Source: Marinobacterium sedimentorum | GTDB lineage: Bacteria; Pseudomonadota; Gammaproteobacteria; Pseudomonadales; Balneatricaceae | Direction: 5' to 3' | Assembly (NCBI RefSeq): GCF_024267675.1 | Contig: NZ_JALDYX010000027.1 | Span: 1 to 64,000 of the forward strand | DNA: 64,000 nt | Shown: piece after piece, positions 36,000 to 44,937 of the stretch | Numbering within the stretch: position 1 is the first letter of the stretch | Layout of the letters: every line of letters begins with the position of its first letter | Notes under the pieces: generated by a model | Databases searched by the model: none | What the model was told of the DNA's origin: nothing | What the model saw: the letters and a program-made list of their open reading frames with translations, nothing else | Program-made: the position numbers and the translations under genes

Positions 36000-36731
36000 A
36001 TGAAACATCAGGACCAGGTTGTATTTGTCACCGGTGCAGGGCAGGGCATGGGGCGCGCCGTCGTGCAGTGCTTTGCCGCCCGGGGCGCCAAAGTTGTGGC
36101 GGTGGATATCAACCAGGCAGCGGCGCAGGCCACCGCAGAGTCGGCTGAGGGCGAAGTGATCGCCATCGGCTGCGACATCGCCAACAGCGAATCGGTCCGG
36201 GGGGCCATGGCGCAGGTGAAGGAGGTCTTCGGGCGTCTGGATGTGCTGATCAACAATGCCGGCATCGGCTCTGTAGACGCCTTCCTGGATACGCCGGACG
36301 AGAACTGGGCCCGCGTCATCAACGTCAACCTGACCGGCACTTTCCTGTGCTGTCGCGAGGGTGCGCGTCTGATGAAGGAAAACGGCGGCGGGGTGGTGAT
36401 CAATGTGTCCAGCTCCGCCGTGTACTCCGGGGAAGGGCCCAGTCATTACGTGGCGTCCAAGGCAGGCGTGATGGGCCTGACCCGCAGCATGGCCCGCGAG
36501 CTGGCGCCCGAGGGCATCCGCGTCAACACCTTGGTGCCGGGGCCGACGAACACGCCGATGATGGCGGGTATCCCGGACGACTGGATGGGGCAGATGATCA
36601 AGGCCATTCCGCTGGGCCGTATGTGCGAGCCCGAAGAGGTGGCCCGCGTCGCCTCCTTCCTCGCCAGCGAGGATGCCGGTTTCATCACCGGCCAGAACAT
36701 TGCCGTGAATGGCGGCATGGTCTTTGTCTGA
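36000..36731 (+). CDS. SDR family oxidoreductase
   Basis: Classical short-chain dehydrogenase, 243 residues: glycine motif TGAGQGMG near residue 12, NNAGIGS, catalytic Ser in NVSSSAVYS and YVASK, and GQNIAVNGGMVFV at the end. ATG at 36000 follows GGGAGGG. First gene of a five-gene operon with an NTF2-fold protein, acyl-CoA synthetase, thiolase-like protein and DUF35-MaoC fusion. Likely a hydroxysteroid- or hydroxyacyl-CoA-type dehydrogenase; the substrate is inferred only from context. Confidence 0.9.
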   Translation: MKHQDQVVFVTGAGQGMGRAVVQCFAARGAKVVAVDINQAAAQATAESAEGEVIAIGCDIANSESVRGAMAQVKEVFGRLDVLINNAGIGSVDAFLDTPDENWARVINVNLTGTFLCCREGARLMKENGGGVVINVSSSAVYSGEGPSHYVASKAGVMGLTRSMARELAPEGIRVNTLVPGPTNTPMMAGIPDDWMGQMIKAIPLGRMCEPEEVARVASFLASEDAGFITGQNIAVNGGMVFV

Positions 36732-36738
36732 GGTGCAT

Positions 36739-37368
36739 ATGGCTGAATTAACACTGGAACAGCGCATCGACCGCCTGGAGTCGACCGACGCCATCCGCCA
36801 GCTGGCGGGCAAGTACTCGCTGTCGCTGGATATGCGCGATCTGGACGCCCACGTCGGCCTGTTCGCGCCGGATATCCGCGTCGGCCGTGACAAGGTCGGC
36901 CGCGAGCACCTCAAGGTCTGGGCCGATAGCACGCTGCGCGATCAGTTCACCGGCACCTCGCACCATCTGGGCCAGCACATCATCGAATTTGTCGACCCGG
37001 ACCATGCGATTGGCGTCGTCTACTCCAAGAACGAGCATGAAACCGGTGCCGAGTGGGTGATCATGCAGATGCTGTACTGGGACGACTATGAGCGCATAGA
37101 CGGCCGCTGGTACTTCCGGCGCCGTCTGCCGTGCTACTGGTACGCGACGGATCTGAACAAGCCCCCCATCGGCGACATGAAGATGCGCTGGCCGGGCCGC
37201 GAGCCCTATGAGGGCACCTTCCACGGCCTGTTCCCATCCTGGAAATCCTTCTGGAACCATCGTCCCGATCCGTCCGTGCTGCCCGAAGTGGCGGCGCCGA
37301 CGCCTATCGATCAGTTTCTCGTCACCATGCGCGGTGACACGCCGGCCCCCAGGATACGGGTGCGCTGA
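36739..37368 (+). CDS. NTF2/SnoaL-fold protein
   Basis: Protein of 209 residues whose first 140 fit the SnoaL/NTF2 fold (start LEQRIDRLESTDAIRQLAGK, then DLDAHVGLFAPD and a Trp/Tyr-rich sheet such as WYFRRRLPCYWY). The fold serves ketosteroid isomerase, bile-acid 7-alpha-dehydratase and polyketide cyclases. The tail FHGLFPSWKSFW is unusual for the basic fold. Seven bases after the SDR. A dehydratase or isomerase of the pathway intermediate is likely; not provable here. Confidence 0.75.
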   Translation: MAELTLEQRIDRLESTDAIRQLAGKYSLSLDMRDLDAHVGLFAPDIRVGRDKVGREHLKVWADSTLRDQFTGTSHHLGQHIIEFVDPDHAIGVVYSKNEHETGAEWVIMQMLYWDDYERIDGRWYFRRRLPCYWYATDLNKPPIGDMKMRWPGREPYEGTFHGLFPSWKSFWNHRPDPSVLPEVAAPTPIDQFLVTMRGDTPAPRIRVR

Positions 37369-37408
37369 GTGTCTGCGACAACTCAACCGAAAGATAAGGA
37401 ATGAGCGC

Positions 37409-39238
37409 ATGAGTTCACAATTGTCCACTTCGCCGCAGGTCGCGGTCACGCGCGAGGAAACCCAGCGTCGGCTGGACCTGCGTGCCCGGGCGGCGGGGCT
37501 GATCAAGCCTCTGGATCACTACACCCTGGCCGACCGGCTGGAAGAAAAGGCCGCCAGCCAGGGCGGGCATACCTTTCTGATTTACGGCGATCAGCGTTTG
37601 AGCTACGCCGAGGTTGATGCGCGCGCCAATCAGGTGGCGCACGCCGCACTGGCGTCGGGTCTCAAGGCGGGTGATGTCTGTGGCCTCGCCATGGAGAACC
37701 GGCCGGCATTTTTCCATACCTGGTTCGGCCTGACCAAGATCGGTGTGGTGGTTGCCTTTATCAACACCCAGGTCAGTGGCCGAGCGCTTGAGCACGCCAT
37801 CGAAGCGACCAGGGCCCGGGCAGTGATCGTGGGTGAAGAGTGTGCGCACAACTTTGCCCAGACCCAGGGCCTGACGGTTCCTCTGTGGCTTATGGCCGAT
37901 GCCGAAAATCCGGCACAGGCGCAGGACCTTGGCTGTCTCGACAGTTGTTTTGCCGAACAGCTCGAACAGGCGCCGCGCACGGCGTTGGGCCCCGGTCTGC
38001 GCGCAGGCATTACCGCGGAAGCGCCGACCCTGCTGATCTTTACATCGGGCACCACCGGTTTGCCCAAGGCGGCGATCTACAGCCACATGCGCTGGCTGTG
38101 CTCGGGCGATGTCATGGAGGTGACCATCGGCGCCACGGCGGATGATGTGTTCTACTGCTGCCTGCCGCTATACCACGGTGCAGCCGCCACCTCGGTAACA
38201 TCGACCGCCCTGAAGGCGGGGGCGGCTATTCTGATTCGGCGCAAGTTCAGTGTCAGCCGCTTCTGGCAGGATGTCGGGACTCATGGCGTGACCGTCTGCC
38301 AGTATATCGGCGAGATTTGCCGCTATCTGCTGAACCAGGATGGTGACCCCGGCGCGCACCGGCTGCGCTGTATGATGGGCGCAGGCCTGACGGCCGAATC
38401 CTGGCGTCGCTGGGTCGAACGTTTTGGCGAAATGGAAATCTACGAGGGGTGGGGCTCCACCGAGGCCAATACCAACCTGATCAATGTTGATAACCATATC
38501 GGCTCCTGCGGCCGGGTGCCGGACTGGAGCAGGACCAACTTCCGCCTGATCCGCTACGATGTCGAATCCGATACCCATCTGCGCGATGCACAGGGGCGCA
38601 GCATTCAGTGTGGCCCGGGCGAGGTCGGTGAGGGCATCGGCATGATCATCAATCATCCCGAGATCGGTGGCGGACGTTTCGAGGGCTATACCTCGAAGGA
38701 GGCATCCGAGCAGAAAATCCTGCGTGATGTGTTCGTTAAGGGTGATGCCTACTGGCGCTCCGGTGACCTGCTGCGCTACGACGACGAGGGTTACTTCTAC
38801 TTTGTCGACCGTATCGGGGATACCTTCCGCTGGAAAAGCGAAAACGTCTCGACCCAGGAGGTGGCCAATGCGCTGGCGGACTACAGCGGTGCCGAGCTGA
38901 TCAATATCTACGGCGTGCAGGTGCCCCGGCACGAGGGGCGGGCCGGCATGGCCGCGATCGTGATGCAGCCGGGGCACTGTTTCGACCCCGATGCCTTCTA
39001 CGCTTTAACCGATGAGCGGGTACCGCGTTATGCCGCGCCGCTGTTCGTGCGGGTCAGTGCCGCGGCTGACATGACCTCCACCTTCAAGCTGCGCAAGGTG
39101 GATCTGCAGCGCCAGGGCTATGATCCGGTGAACTGCGCCGATCCGCTCTTTGTGCGTGACGACAGGGTCGCTAGCTACAGGCCCTATTCAGCCGAGGTAC
39201 TGGCTGAGGCTGGGCTGCCGCCTTTTGAGTATCAGTGA
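37409..39238 (+). CDS. FATP-type acyl-CoA synthetase (AMP-forming)
   Basis: Adenylate-forming ligase of 609 residues, cytoplasmic. P-loop LLIFTSGTTGLPKAAIYSH, YEGWGSTEAN, and DRIGDTFRWKSENVST, the last being diagnostic of the fatty acid transport protein/very-long-chain synthetase branch, which includes bile-acid and steroid acid CoA ligases. ATG at 37409 lies 8 bases after AAGGA. In the operon it precedes a thiolase-like and a hydratase-like protein, so it probably activates a side-chain carboxylate (or a HIP-like propanoate) for beta-oxidation. No separate FadD3-type ligase is present in the window. Confidence 0.9.
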   Translation: MSSQLSTSPQVAVTREETQRRLDLRARAAGLIKPLDHYTLADRLEEKAASQGGHTFLIYGDQRLSYAEVDARANQVAHAALASGLKAGDVCGLAMENRPAFFHTWFGLTKIGVVVAFINTQVSGRALEHAIEATRARAVIVGEECAHNFAQTQGLTVPLWLMADAENPAQAQDLGCLDSCFAEQLEQAPRTALGPGLRAGITAEAPTLLIFTSGTTGLPKAAIYSHMRWLCSGDVMEVTIGATADDVFYCCLPLYHGAAATSVTSTALKAGAAILIRRKFSVSRFWQDVGTHGVTVCQYIGEICRYLLNQDGDPGAHRLRCMMGAGLTAESWRRWVERFGEMEIYEGWGSTEANTNLINVDNHIGSCGRVPDWSRTNFRLIRYDVESDTHLRDAQGRSIQCGPGEVGEGIGMIINHPEIGGGRFEGYTSKEASEQKILRDVFVKGDAYWRSGDLLRYDDEGYFYFVDRIGDTFRWKSENVSTQEVANALADYSGAELINIYGVQVPRHEGRAGMAAIVMQPGHCFDPDAFYALTDERVPRYAAPLFVRVSAAADMTSTFKLRKVDLQRQGYDPVNCADPLFVRDDRVASYRPYSAEVLAEAGLPPFEYQ

Positions 39239-39257
39239 TAGTGACCGGGGGAATGAT

Positions 39258-40469
39258 ATGGGATTAAGAGGAGAGGCCGCGATCGTTGGAGCGGCACAGT
39301 ACAAGCCGGAAAAATACGCCACCGCACCGCAGATGTTTCATCTGGAGCAGGTCGCCGATCTGGCGGCCCGGGCGCTGGAGGATGCCGGCCTCAAGGCCAG
39401 TGACCTGGATGGCCTGGTGATCAACGGGCCGCAGTTTCACGAAGCCTCGGTGTTCGTGCCGGCCATGGCCGCCGAGTACCTGGGCATTGAGGTGAACTTT
39501 GCCGAGGTCGTCGACCTGGGCGGCTGCACCTCGGTGGGCATGATCTGGCGCGCCGCGGCGGCCATCGAACTGGGCCTGTGCGAGGCGGTGCTGTGCGTGA
39601 TTCCGATGCGCATGGCACCCTTTGCCCCGAACGAAGACCCGGCCTGGATGGCGCAGGCCATGCGCTTTGGTGGCCACAGTACCGCCTTCGGGGCACCGGA
39701 AGCCGAGTTCGATCTGCCCTACGGCCATCTGGGCCAGAACACCGGCTATGCCATGATCGCCCAGCGCTACGCGGCGCAGTATGGCTACGATCAGGCGGCG
39801 ATGGCGAAGATCGCCGTCGATCAGCGCACCAATGCGCAGTACAACCCCGAGGCGATGTTCTGCGGCAAGCCGCTGAGTATCGAGGATGTGCTGGGCAGCA
39901 AGATGGTGGCGGACCCGCTGCATGTACTGGAGATCGTCATGCCGGTGGCCGGTGGCGCGGCGGTGATCGTGACCTCGAAAGAGGTGGCGGCGCGCAGCAG
40001 GAACCGCCCGGCCTTCGTCAAGGGCTTCGGCGAGCGGCTGTCGTTCAAGTCGCCGTCCTATGCCAAGGACATGACGGTAACGCCGCTGGCGGAAGCCGCC
40101 AGGCGAGCCTTCGCCATGGCCGGCGTCAAGCCCGGCGACATGGACGCGGCACAGATCTACGACTGCTACACCATCACAGTGCTGCTGTCGCTGGAGGATG
40201 CCGGTTTCTGCCCCAAGGGCGAGGGGATGCGCTTCGTGCGCGAAAACGACCTGACCTGGAAGGGCAACTTTCCGCTCAACACCCATGGCGGCCAGCTCAG
40301 TTTCGGGCAGTCCGGCAGTGCCGGCGGCATGTCGCAGGTGATCGAGGCCTTTGATCAGATTGCCGGCAATGCGGGCGCGCGTCAGCTTAAGCGGTGTGAC
40401 CAGGTGTTCGTCTCCGGTACCGGCGGCGTGATGAGTGAACAGGGCGCATTGATTCTGCAGGGGGGCTAA
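39258..40469 (+). CDS. Thiolase-superfamily protein (SCP-x/Ltp-like), possible retro-aldolase
   Basis: Thiolase-fold protein of 403 residues in the SCP-x/lipid-transfer branch. A cysteine stands at the nucleophile place (C90 in DLGGCTSVG), but the normal GHPxG of thiolases is replaced by FGQSGSAGG, so the catalytic His is missing, and YDCYT occupies the site where Ltp2-type aldolases have their Tyr. It is encoded 2 bases before a DUF35-containing hydratase-like protein, the exact partner of Ltp2 in mycobacterial cholesterol side-chain removal. Thus retro-aldol cleavage is as likely as thiolysis. Both remain inference. Confidence 0.82.
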   Translation: MGLRGEAAIVGAAQYKPEKYATAPQMFHLEQVADLAARALEDAGLKASDLDGLVINGPQFHEASVFVPAMAAEYLGIEVNFAEVVDLGGCTSVGMIWRAAAAIELGLCEAVLCVIPMRMAPFAPNEDPAWMAQAMRFGGHSTAFGAPEAEFDLPYGHLGQNTGYAMIAQRYAAQYGYDQAAMAKIAVDQRTNAQYNPEAMFCGKPLSIEDVLGSKMVADPLHVLEIVMPVAGGAAVIVTSKEVAARSRNRPAFVKGFGERLSFKSPSYAKDMTVTPLAEAARRAFAMAGVKPGDMDAAQIYDCYTITVLLSLEDAGFCPKGEGMRFVRENDLTWKGNFPLNTHGGQLSFGQSGSAGGMSQVIEAFDQIAGNAGARQLKRCDQVFVSGTGGVMSEQGALILQGG

Positions 40470-40471
40470 GC

Positions 40472-41407
40472 ATGGCAAGTCTGAAACCGATGCCAGTGAT
40501 GACCGAGATTTCCAGGCCCTTCTGGCAGGGCCTTAACGACGGCGAGATCCGTATCCAGCAGTGCAACCAGTGCGAGGGCTGGGTGTTTTTCCCGCGCCGC
40601 CACTGCAGTCACTGCCTGGCGCATGATCTGGCGTGGCGCAAGGTCGACGGCAGGGGCACGCTGTACAGCTATACCCTGACCCGCATCCCGACGCTGCCGG
40701 AGTTTGCCGACGAGATGCCGCAGGCGCTGGCCGTGGTCGAGCTGGAGCAGGGCGTGCGCATCAACAGCACGCTGGTGGGGCTTGACGAAGACGAGATCCG
40801 AGTCGGCATGGCCGTGAAGGCGGTGCTCGATCGGGTCGATGCCAGGGGCAATACCCTGCTGCGCTTTACCGGGGCCGACAAGGCGCTGGAGTCCCTGCCC
40901 TATGTCGACCCGCTGGCTGAACTGCCGCGCAACGACAAGGGCCAGGTGCAGGTGCCTGTGACAAATCCGGCGGCGCTGCAGGCGCTGGTCAGTGATGAGT
41001 TTACCGGCTGGAGCGCGCCGATCGAGGTGAACCAGGCGCTGATCGACGCCTTCGCCGAGCTGTCCGGCGACGACTACTGGATCCACACGGATCCCGAACG
41101 CGCCGCCAAAGAGAGTCCCTTCGGTAGCACCATTGCGCACGGATCGCTGGTGCAGGTGCTGCAGTCGCGGCTCAACTTCGCGCTGCCGTTCGACATCACG
41201 GGCTTCTCGACCATGGTCAATTACGGCTCCGACCGGCTGCGCTTTCCGGCACCGGTTCCGGCCGGGTCCCGCATTCACGCCAGGGCGCGGGTCAAGTCGG
41301 TGCAGCAGTCCCGCAAGGGCACAGTGCTGACGCTGGAGGTCAATATCCACGTGCTAGGCAGTGAGCGCCCGTCGGTCATCAACGACCTGGTTATCCTGTA
41401 CCGCTGA
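40472..41407 (+). CDS. DUF35 (zinc ribbon + OB) - MaoC hydratase fusion
   Basis: Fusion of 311 residues. N-terminal DUF35: rubredoxin-like zinc ribbon with C31, C34, C45, C48 and an OB fold to about residue 135. C-terminal MaoC/hot-dog dehydratase (about 175-311) with the D-x-x-x-H active motif in SGDDYWIHTDPERAAKE and IAHGSLVQVL. In M. tuberculosis ChsH2 has the same two domains in reverse order; its DUF35 part docks the Ltp2 aldolase so that hydration and C-C cleavage are linked. The thiolase-like gene is immediately upstream with a 2-base gap. Predicted: hydration of an enoyl-CoA followed by handover to the thiolase-like partner. Confidence 0.88.
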   Translation: MASLKPMPVMTEISRPFWQGLNDGEIRIQQCNQCEGWVFFPRRHCSHCLAHDLAWRKVDGRGTLYSYTLTRIPTLPEFADEMPQALAVVELEQGVRINSTLVGLDEDEIRVGMAVKAVLDRVDARGNTLLRFTGADKALESLPYVDPLAELPRNDKGQVQVPVTNPAALQALVSDEFTGWSAPIEVNQALIDAFAELSGDDYWIHTDPERAAKESPFGSTIAHGSLVQVLQSRLNFALPFDITGFSTMVNYGSDRLRFPAPVPAGSRIHARARVKSVQQSRKGTVLTLEVNIHVLGSERPSVINDLVILYR

Positions 41408-41439
41408 TACGCACCTTTTTACATTTATATGCACCCTTC

Positions 41440-41475
41440 GTCGCCTCCAGCACTCGCTTGAGGCGGCTTTTTTTG
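41440..41475 (+). terminator. Terminator of the SDR-to-MaoC operon
   Basis: GTCGCCTC and GAGGCGGC form the stem (one G-T pair), followed by seven T (41468-41474). Confidence 0.85.
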
Positions 41476-41489
41476 TGTGCGGGAACATT

Positions 41490-41557
41490 GTGGGAGCCCG
41501 GTCTCCGGGCGAATTGAGGTCGGCATGGCATTATTCGCCCACAGAGTGGGCTCCTAC
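41490..41557. repeat. Paired REP-like palindromes (BIME), copy 2
   Basis: GTGGGAGCCCGGTCTCCGGG with CGAA (41490-41513) faces TTCGCCCACAGAGTGGGCTC with CTAC (41534-41557). It is the reverse complement of the unit at 4906-4973, including the 20-base spacer TGAGGTCGGCATGGCATTA. Sits right behind a terminator, a usual REP place. Confidence 0.75.
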
Positions 41558-41755
41558 AGGTGGTTAACGGACATATCTATCGCGCTCAGTGCGGACGCCA
41601 TTGTGCGGGTGCCGACCTTCAAGGTTAAAGCCAGCACATCCTGTACATAATCGGGGGGTCGGCAGTCCCTGCCTCACCCCTTTGGGTCTGATCGGAACAT
41701 AATCCCGGTGCTCGCCGGCTGCTGAGGGGATTGAGGCCGTTCTGATGTTTTGGTG
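41558..41755. repeat. Diverged inverted copy of the 4.7-5.2 kb repeats
   Basis: AGGTGGTTAACGGA and TATCGCGCTCAG continue the match to the reverse complement of 4875-4905. Further on GGTGCTCGCCGGC, a GATC-containing CCTTTGGG part and GCCGTTCTGATGTT match the complement of landmarks in 5036-5204. No gene seen between 41408 and 41852. Confidence 0.6.
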
Positions 41756-41852
41756 GCGATTTTTCCGCACGACTGCCAGCCACTGATAACCTTTCGAGGG
41801 TGTTCGCTGATAAGCCTCCGGCTTTGCCGGAGGTTATTTCACTTGCTACCGG

Positions 41853-42788
41853 TCAGTAACCGGCTGTGGTATCCACAACCCCCTGCAGCGTTTCTCCCTC
41901 CAGCCAGCGATGTAGATTGGCAAAGAAGGCATGCAGCATTCGTTCATGGCTGAGTGGCGCATTCCATGAGGTGTGAGGGCTCAGCTTGACACGTGGGTGC
42001 GTATAGAGCCAATGCTCCCGCGGGAGTGGTTCCGGATTCACAACATCCAAAGACGCCCTGGCAATCTGTCCTTTATCAAGCACCTCCAGCAACGCAATAT
42101 GGTCAATCAATATTGCACGGGAAATGTTGACCAGGTGGCTGCCTGCCTTCATCTCAGATAAACGACGAGCATCGAGTAGCCCTGCGCTCTGCGCAGTTGC
42201 CGGCAGTGCAAGAACCAGATGATCTGCCCTGGGAATCAGATCATCTATATTCTCCAGTAACTCCACCCCTGGCATACAGGATGGGCGGAAGCTGCGTACC
42301 GTAGCCAAAACCTTCATATCGAACGCCAGTGCACGCTTGGCAATGGCCTGGCCAATCTCGCCAAACCCGATGATTCCAAGAGTCTTGCCTTCAAGTGAGT
42401 CGAAATCGGCCATAAACCACTGTGCTGGAGGCTTATCAATCCAGCTACCCGGTAATCGCTTGGCATGTGCCAGGATCATCGCCATTACCCACTCGGCAAT
42501 GGGGGGCGCTGTTGCCCCTTTGGAGCAGGTAACCAACCTCCCGGCCAACAGCTCCATTGGGTAGTCATCAACCCCGGTACCCAGAATATGTATCCACTGA
42601 AGCTGCGGGGACACCTCAAGCAAGCGCGCCAGTTGTTCACTGCCGCCCGGCGTGGCCAGCACCACGTCTACCGGGCCAATGTGTTCCAGTGGAGTATCTG
42701 GAGTGAGGATTACTACATCTGCCTGTGGCGCAACCTCGAGAATGCCATCCAGGAGAGTGGGTAGCTCGAATTGCAGTGCGATGCGCAT
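41853..42788 (-). CDS. D-isomer-specific 2-hydroxyacid dehydrogenase
   Basis: NAD(P)-dependent 2-hydroxyacid dehydrogenase of 311 residues, glyoxylate/hydroxypyruvate reductase-like: GIIGFGEIGQAIA (about 137-149), NISRAILID with the substrate Arg, and the catalytic His in LSPHTSWNAP. Third gene of an operon after a class II aldolase and a TauD-type dioxygenase, with only 3 bases before it. It may reduce the keto acid made by one of them. Substrate unknown. Confidence 0.88.
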   Translation of the reverse strand: MRIALQFELPTLLDGILEVAPQADVVILTPDTPLEHIGPVDVVLATPGGSEQLARLLEVSPQLQWIHILGTGVDDYPMELLAGRLVTCSKGATAPPIAEWVMAMILAHAKRLPGSWIDKPPAQWFMADFDSLEGKTLGIIGFGEIGQAIAKRALAFDMKVLATVRSFRPSCMPGVELLENIDDLIPRADHLVLALPATAQSAGLLDARRLSEMKAGSHLVNISRAILIDHIALLEVLDKGQIARASLDVVNPEPLPREHWLYTHPRVKLSPHTSWNAPLSHERMLHAFFANLHRWLEGETLQGVVDTTAGY

Positions 42789-42791
42789 CCG

Positions 42792-43718
42792 TTATTCCTC
42801 CAGCAATACCCGGCCCAATTGATGATCACCTTTAATGGTTGTGCGATTGATCCGCCGACGGACCCCAACCGGGGTTCCTGTGGCACAGTGCATCGCGCGC
42901 CAGTTATCCCATAACACCAGGTCACCAGGCTGCCACTGATGGAAGTAGTGGAACCCTGGATCACGGGTATGTGCTACAAGACGTTCCAAAAGCTCAATAG
43001 ACTCATCGTTGGAGAGCCCCGCTTTATAGGGGGTAGATATGCGGTCAAGAAACTGTTCTACAACGCCCAGCACCTTGGCCCCCGTTACCGGGTGGGTCAT
43101 GGCCGCGGGATAGACCGACTCTGGAAAGTCGGGGAATCTAACATCAGAGGGCTTTTTGGGGCTGTAAGGCCCAGGCTCATACCCTACCAGATCGACATAG
43201 CGCATATGGCGGCGCTGCATGCTGAATGCGTAGACAACTTCGATTTTGTCCAACAGTGTTTTGGTGTCTTCATCTAGCGCATCATATGCTTTGGCGAGAT
43301 CCCCAAAGCCCGTCAAGCCACCTTCACCGGCTACCTCAACAGCGGTCAACACTGCGCCATGGTTGGGCTTGCCCGTATAGTGCAAATCGAAGTGCCAATC
43401 GAGACGACCAACAACCGTTTCGCCTTTGTAGGACGCAGTCATCGGTTTATCCTTTTCGCCCCCGCTTTCCACCTCAAACAATTCCGGATTAGCCGCCGAA
43501 ACTGTTGCTTTAAGCGGATGCATCTCTAGCGGGCCAAAGATCCGGCTGAACTCAATCTGGCGCTCAGGCGTGACGTCCTGATTGCGCAATAGCACTACCC
43601 CGTGCTCATACCAAATCGAACGCAGCTGTTCTTTCAGTTCATCGGTATAGGGCTGGCAAATATCAAACCCCAGTAGTTCTACACCAATATTTTCAAGTGG
43701 CTTAATAGTAAGTGACAT
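42792..43718 (-). CDS. TauD/TfdA-family 2-oxoglutarate-dependent dioxygenase
   Basis: Iron and 2-oxoglutarate-dependent dioxygenase, 308 residues. The facial triad is visible: HxD in LDWHFDLHY (about 105) and the distal His in NWRAMHCATG, followed by the 2-oxoglutarate Arg in GVRRRINRTT. The family hydroxylates next to a sulfonate, ether or amine so that the product falls apart. It lies between a class II aldolase and a hydroxyacid dehydrogenase. Nothing here suggests sulfonate transport, so taurine is not favoured. Confidence 0.9.
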   Translation of the reverse strand: MSLTIKPLENIGVELLGFDICQPYTDELKEQLRSIWYEHGVVLLRNQDVTPERQIEFSRIFGPLEMHPLKATVSAANPELFEVESGGEKDKPMTASYKGETVVGRLDWHFDLHYTGKPNHGAVLTAVEVAGEGGLTGFGDLAKAYDALDEDTKTLLDKIEVVYAFSMQRRHMRYVDLVGYEPGPYSPKKPSDVRFPDFPESVYPAAMTHPVTGAKVLGVVEQFLDRISTPYKAGLSNDESIELLERLVAHTRDPGFHYFHQWQPGDLVLWDNWRAMHCATGTPVGVRRRINRTTIKGDHQLGRVLLEE

Positions 43719-43734
43719 GCCTGGTTGCTCCTGA

Positions 43735-44505
43735 TCAGTTCAGTACCGTTGGGTCACGTCGAAGTTCACGACGCGCCATCGCTTCCCACAGGAACGGGAA
43801 TCCATTCGGATCAGGCAGACCCACCTGGTTGACAACCTCATCGGCAAGCGGCTGCGCCCCTCCGGCCAAACGCACTTCATAAGCTCTGCGGCAACGCCAT
43901 TCCAGGGTTGCTGCACGTAGATGGGCCTGACGGAGGTCACGGCCAAGAACCAGCGCACCGTGATGGGCCAATAGCGCCCATTTTGCATCACCAATGCTTT
44001 CCACTGCTGTTAGGCTGGCACCTTCATCCTCGAAAGTACCCAGGTATTCGTTATAAATCGGTAACTCTAATCCACAATAGGCACCCGCCTGATCATAGAT
44101 GGGAGGAATCTCCTGCAGGTTGGCCCAGATGCCACTCCATTTCGGGTGGTTGTGTATGACTACATTGACGTCTGGGCGAGCTTCATGAAGTTGTAGGTGG
44201 AGGCCTATCGCAGGCGTGGTGTTCCAGTCGCTATCGAGGATATTGCCCTTTTCATCCAGCGTAATGATGTCACTAGCGGTCACTTCATCCCAGGTTAGTT
44301 CCCAGGGGTTTGTCAGGATGGTTCCATCGGGCTGGCGCACAGTGATGTGTCCGGCAATATGATCATTCCATCCTTCGGCAAACAACATGCGACACATTAG
44401 TGCGACTTGAGCTTTTGGGGTTATTTCTGGGAGCAGCGCTCTGCTGCCTGGGCGAGGTGCAAACTTTGATAACATTTCAACATTGACGTAGTCAGTCTTC
44501 AACAC
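43735..44505 (-). CDS. Class II aldolase/adducin family protein
   Basis: Zinc-dependent class II aldolase/adducin-head protein of 256 residues. Metal histidines appear in VIHNHPKWSG and LLAHHGALVLG, with the earlier DHIAGHITVR motif. Family members are sugar-phosphate aldolases, epimerases or decarboxylase-like enzymes. The start is set at a GTG (44503-44505), because AAGGA stands 8 bases before it; the frame is open 26 codons further upstream but without a ribosome site. First gene of the three-gene operon, with 403 bases of upstream DNA that include a MITE-like element. Confidence 0.82.
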   Translation of the reverse strand: MLKTDYVNVEMLSKFAPRPGSRALLPEITPKAQVALMCRMLFAEGWNDHIAGHITVRQPDGTILTNPWELTWDEVTASDIITLDEKGNILDSDWNTTPAIGLHLQLHEARPDVNVVIHNHPKWSGIWANLQEIPPIYDQAGAYCGLELPIYNEYLGTFEDEGASLTAVESIGDAKWALLAHHGALVLGRDLRQAHLRAATLEWRCRRAYEVRLAGGAQPLADEVVNQVGLPDPNGFPFLWEAMARRELRRDPTVLN

Positions 44506-44772
44506 GATTTTAATCCTTATTTTGCTGCAGTGTTGAGTCATGGTACCTCTGCCGAATAGTGATGAATTGGATAATGAGGCCAATAAACAGGCCTATACGG
44601 ACAACTTGGTGGTTAAAAAAGAGGGCACTTCGAAAACCTCGCCGGTTGGCATAGGGATCAGTCCGATGGAATAAATCTTTATTCAGAATGGAATTAAAGT
44701 AAGGAATTAAATCGACTCCCATTGCTGTGACTGGCTCGGTTTCTCGATTTGGCGTCAATTACGGGGTTATCT

Positions 44773-44937
44773 AGCAGCCTGTCGGACTTACCACTGATCT
44801 ACTGCAAAAAAGCCGATTTTGGTCATTTTTCGTCCTCTTTTTTGTTAAATAGAACCATTATTTGCCTCAAAATAGCTCAAAAACTGCCTCAAAACGGACT
44901 TTCCCTCGCTACGATCGGCCAAGTCCGATAGGCTGCT
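44773..44937. mobile_element. 165-bp MITE-like element at the 3' end of the AraC gene
   Basis: Terminal inverted repeats AGCAGCCTGTCGGACTT (44773-44789) and AAGTCCGATAGGCTGCT (44921-44937), 16 of 17 matching, around an AT-rich noncoding core. No transposase. One end supplies the last codons and the stop of the AraC gene. No convincing target duplication seen. Confidence 0.7.

Noticed and set aside
39264-40478. Open frame of 404 codons on the minus strand
   Set aside because: Antisense to the thiolase-like gene; no recognisable domain.
42792-43718. Taurine dioxygenase (TauD proper)
   Set aside because: Family match only; no tauABC transport or sulfur-related gene nearby, and the operon partners do not fit taurine use.
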